From an uncultured Clostridium sp. (GTDB lineage: Bacteria; Bacillota; Clostridia; Clostridiales; Clostridiaceae): a stretch of 53,715 nt of DNA. Of the stretch, positions 25,078 through 32,959 are shown piece by piece. The stretch lies in assembly GCF_934754925.1 (NCBI RefSeq), contig NZ_CAKVJA010000017.1, positions 1-53,715 of the forward strand, in the 5' to 3' direction. The stretch's first letter is position 1. Every line of letters begins with the position of its first letter. The notes under the pieces were generated by a model. It searched no databases, had not been told where the DNA came from, and saw only the letters and a program-made list of their open reading frames with translations. Both the position numbers and the translations under genes were made by a program.

Positions 25078-25127
25078 ACTTCTTCAAGGGTAGTATGTTT
25101 TAGTATACCTGTGAAGAAGTTTTTTAT
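25078..25127 (+). terminator. Terminator of the arsR-NifX unit
   Basis: 9-bp arms 25078-25086 and 25112-25120, with a looser inner stem, then a T tract. Confidence 0.7.
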
Positions 25128-25197
25128 TTGCAAACCTTTAACTTAAATTGGAAACGTAGTAAAATATATAATAAAAAATATAATTAATGAGGGTAAG

Positions 25198-25890
25198 ATG
25201 AGTGAGGAATTTAAAGAGACAAAAGTTTATACAAAAGTAATAAATGATATTAAGGAAAAAATATTAAGTGGTGAATTAAAAAATGGAGATAGATTACCAT
25301 CAGAAAGAGAAATGGCAGAAAGGTTAGATGTTTCGAGAACATCAATACGAGAAGCAATTAGAACTCTTGAAATTATGGGGTTAATTGAAAGTAAAAGAGG
25401 TTCTGGTAATTATATAACTAATAGCTTTGGAAATTCACTTTTTGAGCCATTATCAATAATGTTTATGCTGCAAGAGTATTCAACAGGTGATATTCATGAA
25501 TTAAGAGAAACTCTTGAAATTGAATGCTGTAGAATGGCAAGCAGATTAATTTCTTATAAAGATATTAAGTTGTTAAAAGAAATTATTGATGATATGGATA
25601 AAACTTATGATGAGGATAAAAGTTTATTACTAGATATTAGATTTCATAATATAATTGTTAAATCTTCTAATAATCCTTTAATAATCAATGTTCTTAAGGC
25701 TATATCTCAACTTATGGACAAGTTTATTAAAGAGTCTAGAAAGATTATACTTTGTGAAGAGAATAACAGAAAAATTTTGTTAAATAGTCATAAGGAAATA
25801 GTATTATCACTTGAAGAAAGAAATGAAAGTAGAGCTATAATTTCAATGAAAAATCATTTTGATATAATTAAAAGAGCTTATGAAATTTAA
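25198..25890 (+). CDS. FadR/GntR-family regulator, probable lactate-responsive
   Basis: 230 residues. The N-terminal winged helix shows the GntR signature LKNGDRLPSEREMAERLDVSRTSIREAIRTLE; the C-terminal all-helical FCD domain has ELRETLEIECCRMASRL and metal/ligand histidines in RFHNIIV and NSHKEIVLS, plus MKNHFDI. The FadR subgroup contains LldR-type lactate regulators. It lies directly upstream of lrgAB and the lactate dehydrogenase genes, with two TTGGT-N3-ACCAA sites in front of those genes, so it very likely controls them. GAGGGTAAG precedes the ATG. Confidence 0.88.
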   Translation: MSEEFKETKVYTKVINDIKEKILSGELKNGDRLPSEREMAERLDVSRTSIREAIRTLEIMGLIESKRGSGNYITNSFGNSLFEPLSIMFMLQEYSTGDIHELRETLEIECCRMASRLISYKDIKLLKEIIDDMDKTYDEDKSLLLDIRFHNIIVKSSNNPLIINVLKAISQLMDKFIKESRKIILCEENNRKILLNSHKEIVLSLEERNESRAIISMKNHFDIIKRAYEI

Positions 25891-25902
25891 GGTAAGAATT
25901 AA

Positions 25903-26032
25903 TAGTGAAAAGTGAAGAGTGAAGAGTTAAGGGTGAAGCTGCTAAGGCAGTTTCTGGGGATATATATTTTTTAATTCAGCTAGGCTGAATTATTTCCTTA
26001 ACTTTTCACTCTTACTTTTTCATTCTTCACTT
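25903..26032. mobile_element. MITE-like inverted-repeat element
   Basis: Left arm ~25903-25932 (repeating AGTGAAGAG units) is the imperfect reverse complement of ~25995-26032. Between them are two small hairpins (GCTGCTAAGGCAG; ATTCAGCTAGGCTGAAT at 25973-25990). No coding capacity. It resembles a non-autonomous palindromic repeat inserted between the regulator and lrgA; it could also serve as a terminator. Confidence 0.45.
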
Positions 26033-26137
26033 AATAACTTTTCATTTTTTTATAAAAGCTTTTTTACGCATAAAAACGTTTACGTTAATTAAATAACAAT
26101 TATTTACAAATGAAAAGTGTAGATTTATAATATAGAT

Positions 26138-26154
26138 AATTGGTAATACCAATT
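26138..26154. promoter_or_regulatory. FadR/LldR-type operator before lrgA
   Basis: AATTGGTAATACCAATT: perfect 7-bp half sites around TAA, fitting the FadR-subfamily consensus TGGTNNNACCA. It lies 25 bases before the lrgA ATG. Confidence 0.8.
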
Positions 26155-26179
26155 TAAGGAAAATGAATGGGAGGATAAG

Positions 26180-26587
26180 ATGAATATTCTTAAGCAATGG
26201 ATTTTAGTTTTAATGGTTTATTTCTTAGGGGAAATTGTTTCAAAAGGCTTATCATTACCTATACCAGGCAATATTATGGGAATGATATTTCTATTTCTTT
26301 TCTTAGTTACAGGTATTATTAAATTAGAAAAAATAGAAAATGCAGCAAAATCTATATTAGATAATTTAGCATTTCTATTTATTCCGGCAGGTGTAGGGCT
26401 TATGAATTACTTTGGAATAATAAGTAATTATGTTGCTCAAATACTATTTATAGTTGTATTAACTACTTTTATCGTCATGTCATTTACAGGCTTAACAGTT
26501 CAGTTCGTTTCAAAAAGAATGGAAGCTACTTCAGCTAAGAAGAATAAAAATAAAGAAGCTACAGTTTCTTTAGAAAGGGTTGAATAG
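26180..26587 (+). CDS. lrgA: LrgA/CidA family membrane protein
   Basis: 135 residues, four membrane segments, with SLPIPGNIMGMIFLFLFLVTGIIKLEKIE and LAFLFIPAGVGLMNYF as family signatures. LrgA works with LrgB. They were first described as antiholin-like, but related pairs (PftAB in Bacillus, LrgAB in Streptococcus mutans) transport pyruvate. In this operon, next to a lactate dehydrogenase, a lactate or pyruvate carrier is the best guess. GGGAGG precedes the ATG; lrgB follows immediately. Confidence 0.92.
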   Translation: MNILKQWILVLMVYFLGEIVSKGLSLPIPGNIMGMIFLFLFLVTGIIKLEKIENAAKSILDNLAFLFIPAGVGLMNYFGIISNYVAQILFIVVLTTFIVMSFTGLTVQFVSKRMEATSAKKNKNKEATVSLERVE

Positions 26588-26588
26588 T

Positions 26589-27290
26589 ATGGATATTTTC
26601 ACTTCTAATATGTTTTTTGGAATTTTTATATCACTAGTTGCATATGAAATTGGACAAATTCTTTATAAAAAAACAAAACTACCAATATTTAATCCGCTTT
26701 TAATAGGAATAATTTTAGTAATTGCATTTTTAAAAATATTTAAAGTAGATTTTGAAATATATAATAAGGGTGGACAATTTATAAATATGTTTTTAGGCCC
26801 AGCAACAGTAATATTAGCAGTTCCACTTTATAAACAATTATCATTACTTAAGAAGAATTTCATACCTATTATTATTGGCATAACAATAGGATGTTTTGTA
26901 AGTGTTTTATCTATAATTTTATTAGCAAAAATATTTAATTTAAATAATGATCTTATTATTTCTTTATTACCAAAGTCAGTAACTACACCTATAGGTATTG
27001 AAATTTCAAATAGCCTTGGAGGGATAACGGGAGTAACTGTGTTAGCTGTTGTTATTACGGGAATAACAGGAGCAATTATTGCACCAATAGTATGTAAGAT
27101 ATGTAGAATAACTGATCCAGTTGCAAGAGGAATTGGCATAGGAACTGCTTCTCATGCTGTAGGAACTTCTAAAGCCTTGGAAATAGGAGAAACAGAAGGT
27201 GCTATGAGTTCATTATCAATAGGAATTGCAGGTCTTATTACAGTTGTAATTGCACCTTTATGTTTTAGTATTGTAAGTAAATTGTTTTAA
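26589..27290 (+). CDS. lrgB: LrgB family membrane protein
   Basis: 233 residues with about six membrane segments and the family blocks NPLLIGI, NMFLGPATVILAVPLYKQ, PKSVTTPIGIEIS, GIGTASHAVGTSKALEIGE. Partner of LrgA. The ATG at 26589 lies one base after the lrgA stop, with AAAGGG before it; a TTG at 26580 overlaps lrgA and is less likely. A second operator lies between lrgB and etfB. Confidence 0.93.
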   Translation: MDIFTSNMFFGIFISLVAYEIGQILYKKTKLPIFNPLLIGIILVIAFLKIFKVDFEIYNKGGQFINMFLGPATVILAVPLYKQLSLLKKNFIPIIIGITIGCFVSVLSIILLAKIFNLNNDLIISLLPKSVTTPIGIEISNSLGGITGVTVLAVVITGITGAIIAPIVCKICRITDPVARGIGIGTASHAVGTSKALEIGETEGAMSSLSIGIAGLITVVIAPLCFSIVSKLF

Positions 27291-27324
27291 TTAATAATTT
27301 AGTTATAAAGTTATTTGCAAAGAA

Positions 27325-27341
27325 AATTGGTATTACCAATT
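27325..27341. promoter_or_regulatory. FadR/LldR-type operator before etfB
   Basis: AATTGGTATTACCAATT: the same half sites as at 26138, differing only in the central three bases, flanked by extra AA/TT. It lies 71 bases before the etfB ATG, so the dehydrogenase genes probably have their own regulated promoter. Confidence 0.8.
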
Positions 27342-27411
27342 TTAAAATATAACTTTTAAAATTGAAAATTGTACAAGGTATCTTAATTAGGTATATAAGG
27401 GAGGAGAAATT

Positions 27412-28200
27412 ATGAATATTTTAGTTTGTATTAAACAAGTTCCAGGAACATCTAAGGTTGAGGTTGACCCAGTTACTGGAGTTTTAAAAAGAGATGGTGT
27501 TGATTCTAAAATGAATCCATATGATTTATATGCATTAGAAACAGCTTTTAAAATTTCAGAAAATAAGGGTGGTAAAATAAATGTTTTAACTATGGGACCA
27601 CCTCAAGCTAAAGAAATTATTAAAGAAGCTTATTCAATGGGTGTTGATCATGGTGTACTTTTATCTGATAGAAAATTTGCAGGTGCAGATGTTTTAGCAA
27701 CCTCTTATACTTTGTCTCAAGGTGTTAAAAGTATGGGAGAATTTGATTTAATAGTTTGTGGAAAGCAAACTACTGATGGTGATACTGCCCAAGTTGGTCC
27801 TGAAATGGCGGAGTATTTAAATATACCTCATGTTGCTAATGTTAGAAGAATAATAGAAGTTAAAGATGAATCTATTGTAGTTGAAATGGATATGCCAAAT
27901 ACATTAGAGATAGTAGATATTAAATTACCAGCTTTAATTACAGTAGAAAAAGGAATCTTTGAACCTAGATTACCTTCTTATAAGAAAAAAGTAGCAACAA
28001 AGGATAGAGATATAGATATTAAGAGTTTATGTGATTTTAAAGATCAAGATGAAAAGCATTATGGGTTAAATGGTTCCCCAACTCAAGTTGAAAGAATTTT
28101 CCCTCCTAAGGTTAATGATAAGAGAGAAATGTGGAAAGGTAGTAGCGAAGAAATAGTTAATAAAATTGAGAATACATTGAAGGAATTAAAATTTATTTAA
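27412..28200 (+). CDS. lctB: Electron-transfer flavoprotein beta subunit (lactate dehydrogenase complex)
   Basis: 262 residues, EtfB family: ILVCIKQVPGTSKVEVDP, NPYDLYALETAFKI, TTDGDTAQVGPEMAEYL. In bifurcating Etfs EtfB holds the FAD that splits electrons. Followed 13 bases later by etfA and then by a GlcD-type FAD oxidoreductase, the LctBCD order of Acetobacterium woodii. That complex oxidises lactate with NAD+ while consuming reduced ferredoxin. GGGAGGAG precedes the ATG. Confidence 0.93.
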   Translation: MNILVCIKQVPGTSKVEVDPVTGVLKRDGVDSKMNPYDLYALETAFKISENKGGKINVLTMGPPQAKEIIKEAYSMGVDHGVLLSDRKFAGADVLATSYTLSQGVKSMGEFDLIVCGKQTTDGDTAQVGPEMAEYLNIPHVANVRRIIEVKDESIVVEMDMPNTLEIVDIKLPALITVEKGIFEPRLPSYKKKVATKDRDIDIKSLCDFKDQDEKHYGLNGSPTQVERIFPPKVNDKREMWKGSSEEIVNKIENTLKELKFI

Positions 28201-28213
28201 GGGGGTAATTATT

Positions 28214-29434
28214 ATGGGAAGATTAATAATTAATCAAGATAAAGTAGGTAATAAAGATGAATTAGTTAAGATATGTCCTTTTGGTGCTCTTGAAATTAAA
28301 GACGATAAGTTAGATATAAATAGTGGCTGTAAAATGTGTAAATTATGTGTAAGAAAAGGTCCAGAAGGTGCAGTAGTATTTATTGAAGATGAAAAGAAAG
28401 AAATAGATAAAAGTCTCTGGAATGGAATTGCTGTTTATGTAGATCATGTAGATGGAGAAATTCATCCTGTAACACTTGAGCTTATAGGAAAGGCAAGAGA
28501 GCTTGCAGATAAGGTACATCAAAAAGTTTATTGTATAGCTATGGGGGATAATATTGAAAATAGAGTTCATGAACTTTTACATTATGGTGTTGATAAGGTG
28601 TTTTTATATGATGATGAGGAATTGAAATTTTTTAGAATTGAACCTTATACTTCAGTAATTGAAGACTTTATAAATAATGTAAAACCAGCAGTGTTATTAG
28701 TTGGAGCAACAACTGTTGGTAGGTCATTAGCCCCAAGAGTTGCAACTAGATTTAGAACAGGTCTTACAGCAGATTGTACTATATTAGATATAAAAGAAAA
28801 CACAGATTTAGTTCAAATAAGACCAGCCTTTGGTGGAAATATTATGGCTCAAATTGTTACACCAAACTCTAGACCACAACTTGCAACAGTTAGATATAAG
28901 GTTATGTCAGCTCCAGAAAGAAGTGAAAGTGAAAGTGGAGAAATAGTTAAATTATTTATAGGAAAGGAAAAATTAAAGTCTAATATTAATGTATTAGAAG
29001 TAGTTCCAAAATCTAAGGAAAAGGAAATAAGTGAGGCTGATGTTTTAGTTGTTGCAGGAAGAGGTGTAAAGAGTGAAAAGGATTTAGCAATGATTAAAGA
29101 ATTAGCAGAACTTTTAGGTGGAGAGCTTGCAACTACTAGACCTTTAATTGAAGCAGGGTGGGTTGATGCAAAAAGACAAGTTGGTTTAAGTGGTAGAACT
29201 GTTAGACCAAAGCTTATTATTACTTGTGGTGTATCTGGTGCAGTTCAATTCACTGCAGGAATGAATAATTCTGATTATATATTTGCTATAAATTGTGATG
29301 AGAAAGCTCCAATATTTAAGGTTGCTCATTATGGAATAGTTGGAGATATTTATGATGTTATACCTATGTTAATTGAAAAGATTAAAAGTAATGTTTCTGG
29401 AGCAATAGAAGAAGTTGCTGTAAATAGTATTTAG
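28214..29434 (+). CDS. lctC: Electron-transfer flavoprotein alpha subunit with N-terminal ferredoxin domain
   Basis: 406 residues. Residues 1-60 hold an Fe-S segment (VKICPFGALE, GCKMCKLCVRKGPEGA) giving four cysteines for one [4Fe-4S] cluster. The EtfA body ends in the FAD-binding domain (GVSGAVQFTAGMNNSDYIFAINCD; ETVGDIYD-type AHYGIVGDIYDVIP). The ferredoxin extension is typical of the lactate-specific Etf and is the likely entry for ferredoxin electrons. AGGGGG precedes the ATG. Confidence 0.93.
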   Translation: MGRLIINQDKVGNKDELVKICPFGALEIKDDKLDINSGCKMCKLCVRKGPEGAVVFIEDEKKEIDKSLWNGIAVYVDHVDGEIHPVTLELIGKARELADKVHQKVYCIAMGDNIENRVHELLHYGVDKVFLYDDEELKFFRIEPYTSVIEDFINNVKPAVLLVGATTVGRSLAPRVATRFRTGLTADCTILDIKENTDLVQIRPAFGGNIMAQIVTPNSRPQLATVRYKVMSAPERSESESGEIVKLFIGKEKLKSNINVLEVVPKSKEKEISEADVLVVAGRGVKSEKDLAMIKELAELLGGELATTRPLIEAGWVDAKRQVGLSGRTVRPKLIITCGVSGAVQFTAGMNNSDYIFAINCDEKAPIFKVAHYGIVGDIYDVIPMLIEKIKSNVSGAIEEVAVNSI

Positions 29435-29480
29435 CCAAGTTTTATTTAACTTTGAGGCAAAGATGAAAGGGGAGGAATTT

Positions 29481-30884
29481 ATGATGGATTATAAGAGATT
29501 TTCTGTAGAGGATTATAATAATATATTAAGTTTAATTAATGATAGAGATAGAGTTTTATATGGTGAAAATATAAGTGAAGATTATAGTAGAGATGAGCTA
29601 GGCTCTGTAAGAGTTATGCCTAATGTTGTAGTACAAGCGTTAAGTAGTGAAGAGGTTTCTAAGGTAATGAAATATGCTTACGATAATAATATTCCAGTAA
29701 CTCCAAGAGGTTCAGGAACAGGTCTTGTTGGATCCGCTGTACCTATTAAGGCTGGAATTGTTATTGATTTAAGTAAAATGAACAATATTTTAGAGTTAGA
29801 TGAAGAAAATTTAACATTAACAGTTGAACCAGGGGTATTACTTATGGAAATAGGAAAATATGTAGAAGAGTTTGATTTGTTTTATCCACCAGACCCAGGA
29901 GAAAAAACTGCCACTATAGGAGGGAATATAAGTACTAATGCTGGTGGAATGAGAGCTGTAAAATATGGTGTTACTAGAGATTATGTAAGAGGTCTTGAAG
30001 TAGTTTTACCTAATGGAGAAATTATTAATGTTGGAGGAAAGGTAGTTAAAAATAGTTCTGGATATGCATTAAAGGATTTAATAGTAGGTTCTGAGGGAAC
30101 TTTAGGAATTGTTACAAAAGCTATATTAAGATTATTACCCTTACCTAAAAAGGCAATTAGTCTTTTAATTCCTTTTGATACTTTAGATAATGCAATAGAA
30201 ACTGTACCTAAGATAATTAAATCTAAATCTATACCAACAGCAATAGAGTTTATGCAAAGAGCTGCAATTATAGCTGCAGAGGAGTTTTTAAAGAAGCCAT
30301 TTCCTGATAAATCATCAGATGCATATTTATTATTAACCTTTGATGGAAACTCAAAAGAAGAAATAGAAAGGGCTTATGAAGGTGTTGCTAATATTTGTTT
30401 AGAAAATGGTGCGTTAGATGTATTTATTTCTGATACTGAAGAAAGACAAGAAGCTATTTGGAGTGCTAGAGGTGCTTTCTTAGAAGCTATAAAAGCATTA
30501 ACAACTGAAATGGATGAGGTTGATGTTGTTGTACCAAGAAATAAGGTTGCTGAATTTGTTAAGTTTACTCATGAAGTTGAAGAATCACAAGATATAAGAA
30601 TAAAGAGTTTTGGTCATGCTGGTGATGGTAATCTTCATATTTATATATTAAGAGATGATTTAAATTCTGATGAATGGAATAATAAGCTTAATAATGTTAT
30701 GGAAATTTTATATAAGAAATCAAGAGAACTAAGTGGCCAGGTTTCAGGAGAACATGGTATAGGCTTTGCTAAAAAATCATATTTAAATGAATCCTTACCA
30801 AAGCAATCTATAGAGATTATGAAGGGAATAAAACTTGCTTTTGATCCTAAAAATATTTTAAATCCAGGTAAAGTATGTCAGTAA
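29481..30884 (+). CDS. lctD: FAD-dependent lactate dehydrogenase (GlcD/LctD type)
   Basis: 467 residues. FAD-binding type 4 domain (TPRGSGTGLVGSAVPIKAG; GEKTATIGGNISTNAGG; VGSEGTLGIVTKA) and a C-terminal cap with HAGDGNLHIYIL and GEHGIGFAKK, as in GlcD and D-lactate dehydrogenases. With EtfAB it should form the bifurcating lactate dehydrogenase. The frame opens at an ATG at 29463, but GGGGAGG at 29469-29475 points to 29481 or 29484. Last gene of the unit; no clear T-tailed terminator directly follows. Confidence 0.92.
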   Translation: MMDYKRFSVEDYNNILSLINDRDRVLYGENISEDYSRDELGSVRVMPNVVVQALSSEEVSKVMKYAYDNNIPVTPRGSGTGLVGSAVPIKAGIVIDLSKMNNILELDEENLTLTVEPGVLLMEIGKYVEEFDLFYPPDPGEKTATIGGNISTNAGGMRAVKYGVTRDYVRGLEVVLPNGEIINVGGKVVKNSSGYALKDLIVGSEGTLGIVTKAILRLLPLPKKAISLLIPFDTLDNAIETVPKIIKSKSIPTAIEFMQRAAIIAAEEFLKKPFPDKSSDAYLLLTFDGNSKEEIERAYEGVANICLENGALDVFISDTEERQEAIWSARGAFLEAIKALTTEMDEVDVVVPRNKVAEFVKFTHEVEESQDIRIKSFGHAGDGNLHIYILRDDLNSDEWNNKLNNVMEILYKKSRELSGQVSGEHGIGFAKKSYLNESLPKQSIEIMKGIKLAFDPKNILNPGKVCQ

Positions 30885-31044
30885 TAAAATAGATAAAATT
30901 GCTTCAAAGGAAATTAGCCAAACAATACAAAAAAGAACATACTTTCACTTTTAAGAAAGATATAGTAATATAGTAATATAAAATTATATTTTAAGACAAT
31001 TATAAAAAGGATGTATTAAAACTACAATTCACTTAATATAAAAT

Positions 31045-31466
31045 TGCGAACTAATTTATAGTTAAGGGGATTTGTTCAGTTAAAGAGTTTAATTTAGCTT
31101 TCGCTAATTAAACTCAGGTAAGGGTTTGCTAAAGCAAACGTTAAAGAGTTAAGCAGAATCCCCCTAAAGTTAACGACTTGTCATACAAATTTGTAGCAGG
31201 AATCGTTAACTATAAGTCGAAGAACTAAGAAAAACAGTGAAGAGAAAAAATGAAATATTAATTTGGAGGGAAGCATTGAAATTAAGCTGTAGAATTTAAT
31301 AATTGATGTAGTAAAATTTGCGTTAAGAAGATTTTACTGTTTGACGCGCTAGCTAGTTTAGAATCTTTAGCAAGTTTTACGGAATCAATTATATAAATTC
31401 AAAGTGAAAATTTCACCGCTTCCCGGAAAAGTAATATTCCATTTTTCGTTCTCACTGTAGTTCGCA
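31045..31466 (+). ncRNA. Candidate structured RNA of unknown class
   Basis: The 666-base gap between lctD and the next gene has no credible reading frame but dense complementarity. An outer pair joins TGCGAACTA (31045-31053) to TAGTTCGCA (31458-31466). Inside are AGGGGATT/AATCCCCCT (31065-31072/31157-31165), a 13-bp hairpin (31085-31098/31103-31115), GTTTGC/GCAAAC (31124-31139), GTTAACGA/TCGTTAAC (31169-31176/31203-31210) and a long stem 31301-31321/31370-31391. TTATAGTTAA (31056-31065) competes with GTTAACGA for 31203-31215. No known class recognised; 30885-31044 is plain AT-rich sequence. Strand is assumed. Confidence 0.45.
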
Positions 31467-31550
31467 GTTTATTTCAATTGTGAAAATAGAGTTTTTAACA
31501 TTTCTTTGACAGCGATAGGAGAGAGAAAGTATAGGAAGGGAAAAGAGCAT

Positions 31551-32087
31551 ATGATTGTAGGAACTACTGCAACGGCAACTATGGGAATTGGTTTTTTAAT
31601 TACTAAGACTTTTGATAGTGCTGTATATTTAGCTCCTTTAATTATTGGTGGATTTATTGGATCATATATGCCTGATATTGATTCACATAATTCTAAAGCA
31701 AGACAAGTTTTTAATAAGCTATTAACATTTTCTATAATAGCAATAGTACTAGGATATATGTTAGGAATAGCATTAAGTGTAAGTGATGTATTAAATTTTT
31801 TAGAGAGTAATATTAAAAATTGTTTTGCAACAGTTATGTTTTGTATAACAACTGTATTAGGAAAATTATCTCCACATCGAATGTTTACTCATAAATGGTT
31901 AGGTACATTAATGTTTTGTGGAAGTGTATATTTAACAGGAAATATATATTTAGCATTAGGCTTTTCTATGGGATATATTTTACATATTGTTTGCGATAGA
32001 TTTTCACCAAGAGGCAAGAATTTAAAATTCTTTGAGTTCAAATTACCTTGTAAAAACTCTAGGAATAAGACAATGATTACTTGGTAA
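31551..32087 (+). CDS. YdjM-like membrane-bound metal-dependent hydrolase
   Basis: 178 residues from the ATG at 31551. Membrane protein with about four segments and the family motifs PDIDSHNSKA and PHRMFTHKWLG, containing the His/Asp metal ligands of the YdjM/DUF457 family. The usual N-terminal G-K-T/E-H lies just upstream of this ATG (GKEH at 31539-31550), in frame, but the only standard start there is a TTG at 31506 without a ribosome site. AGGAAGGG precedes 31551. The start may therefore have been altered. Function of the family is poorly known. Confidence 0.75.
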   Translation: MIVGTTATATMGIGFLITKTFDSAVYLAPLIIGGFIGSYMPDIDSHNSKARQVFNKLLTFSIIAIVLGYMLGIALSVSDVLNFLESNIKNCFATVMFCITTVLGKLSPHRMFTHKWLGTLMFCGSVYLTGNIYLALGFSMGYILHIVCDRFSPRGKNLKFFEFKLPCKNSRNKTMITW

Positions 32088-32133
32088 TGGGATTTTTAAT
32101 AAATTAATTATTTAATTACATAGAATAATTAGA

Positions 32134-32186
32134 AAAAATAAAAGAATTAGCAACTATTTAGCGGCTAATTCTTTTATTTTTATATT
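32134..32186 (+). terminator. Terminator of the YdjM-like gene, overlapping the opposite gene's end
   Basis: Perfect 18-bp arms 32134-32151 and 32164-32181 with a T-rich tail. The right arm encodes the last codons of the convergent minus-strand gene. Confidence 0.8.
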
Positions 32187-32681
32187 TTTAGGTAAACTTG
32201 CTTTTAATGATTTAAGTATACCTTTTGGATCTTCAGTTATTATTGAACAAATAAGTAAATCATACTTAGTTGTAAGTTTTAGTTCATAAGTATTTCTCTT
32301 ATCTTTCTTTTCAAGTAATAAGCTTTGAATTTCATTGAATTCACCATAATTATTTTTTACTACTACATAATTATCATATATTGCAAATTTAGTACAAGAC
32401 AATTTTATGCAGAAGAAAACTAATATATTTATAAGTACAATTGCTATTAAGTAATAAGGTGTTATATTATTGATAAATATATAAATAGCAAATAGTATAC
32501 TAACTACTAATAGAATAATAGATGGAATATAGGTGTTTAAAGAGTTAGTAGTATATTCAAATTTTAAATTAGATTTGTTTTTTAGCATTTTTTTATAATA
32601 AATAGAATACAAAACTGTTAAATAATAGGCTGGTATTACAGCGAAAATTATTAAAAATAATATAAGAACAAAATTATTCAT
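32154..32681 (-). CDS. Small membrane protein with PH-like C-terminal domain
   Basis: 175 residues. One N-terminal membrane segment (FVLILFLIIFAVIPAYYLTVLY), two more around residues 50-95, then a cytoplasmic beta-rich region (TKFAIYDNYVVVKNNYGEFNEIQSLLLEKKDKRNTYELKLTTKYDLL) that looks like a bacterial PH domain as in many Firmicute membrane proteins of unknown role. GGAGGATC precedes the ATG. Its 3' end is inside the shared terminator. Confidence 0.65.
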   Translation of the reverse strand: MNNFVLILFLIIFAVIPAYYLTVLYSIYYKKMLKNKSNLKFEYTTNSLNTYIPSIILLVVSILFAIYIFINNITPYYLIAIVLINILVFFCIKLSCTKFAIYDNYVVVKNNYGEFNEIQSLLLEKKDKRNTYELKLTTKYDLLICSIITEDPKGILKSLKASLPKNIKIKELAAK

Positions 32682-32959
32682 AAAAGATCCTCCAGAAAAA
32701 GCTTTTCTTAAATTTATATATAAATAATATTTTATACCAGTAAGTTAATATTATCAATAAATATAAATAATTAAAAAGAATAGAGATATAAAAATAGAAA
32801 AAATAAAAAAATATTTATAAAGAAACAAAAATACAAAAAAACTACAAAAATACACATAAAAAGGTTTTCAAATGACATAAAATTATGTAAAATGGTAATT
32901 AAGAGGATATTAAGTTAATGGATTTATGTAAAATTTAATAAGAGAGGTTTAATGCTTAT

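Noticed and set aside
26828..27139. Minus-strand frame inside lrgB
   Set aside because: Shadow of a hydrophobic gene; product is a typical reversed-membrane artefact.
26180..27290. LrgAB as holin/antiholin of a lysis system
   Set aside because: No endolysin or phage gene nearby; the neighbours and shared operators point to lactate/pyruvate metabolism.
31056..31215. Cloverleaf-like set of hairpins resembling a tRNA
   Set aside because: Stem lengths and spacing do not match a tRNA, there is no GTTCRANTC T-loop and no anticodon-loop context.
31045..31466. Possible group I or II intron remnant
   Set aside because: I find no domain V-like hairpin, no intron ORF and no interrupted host gene.
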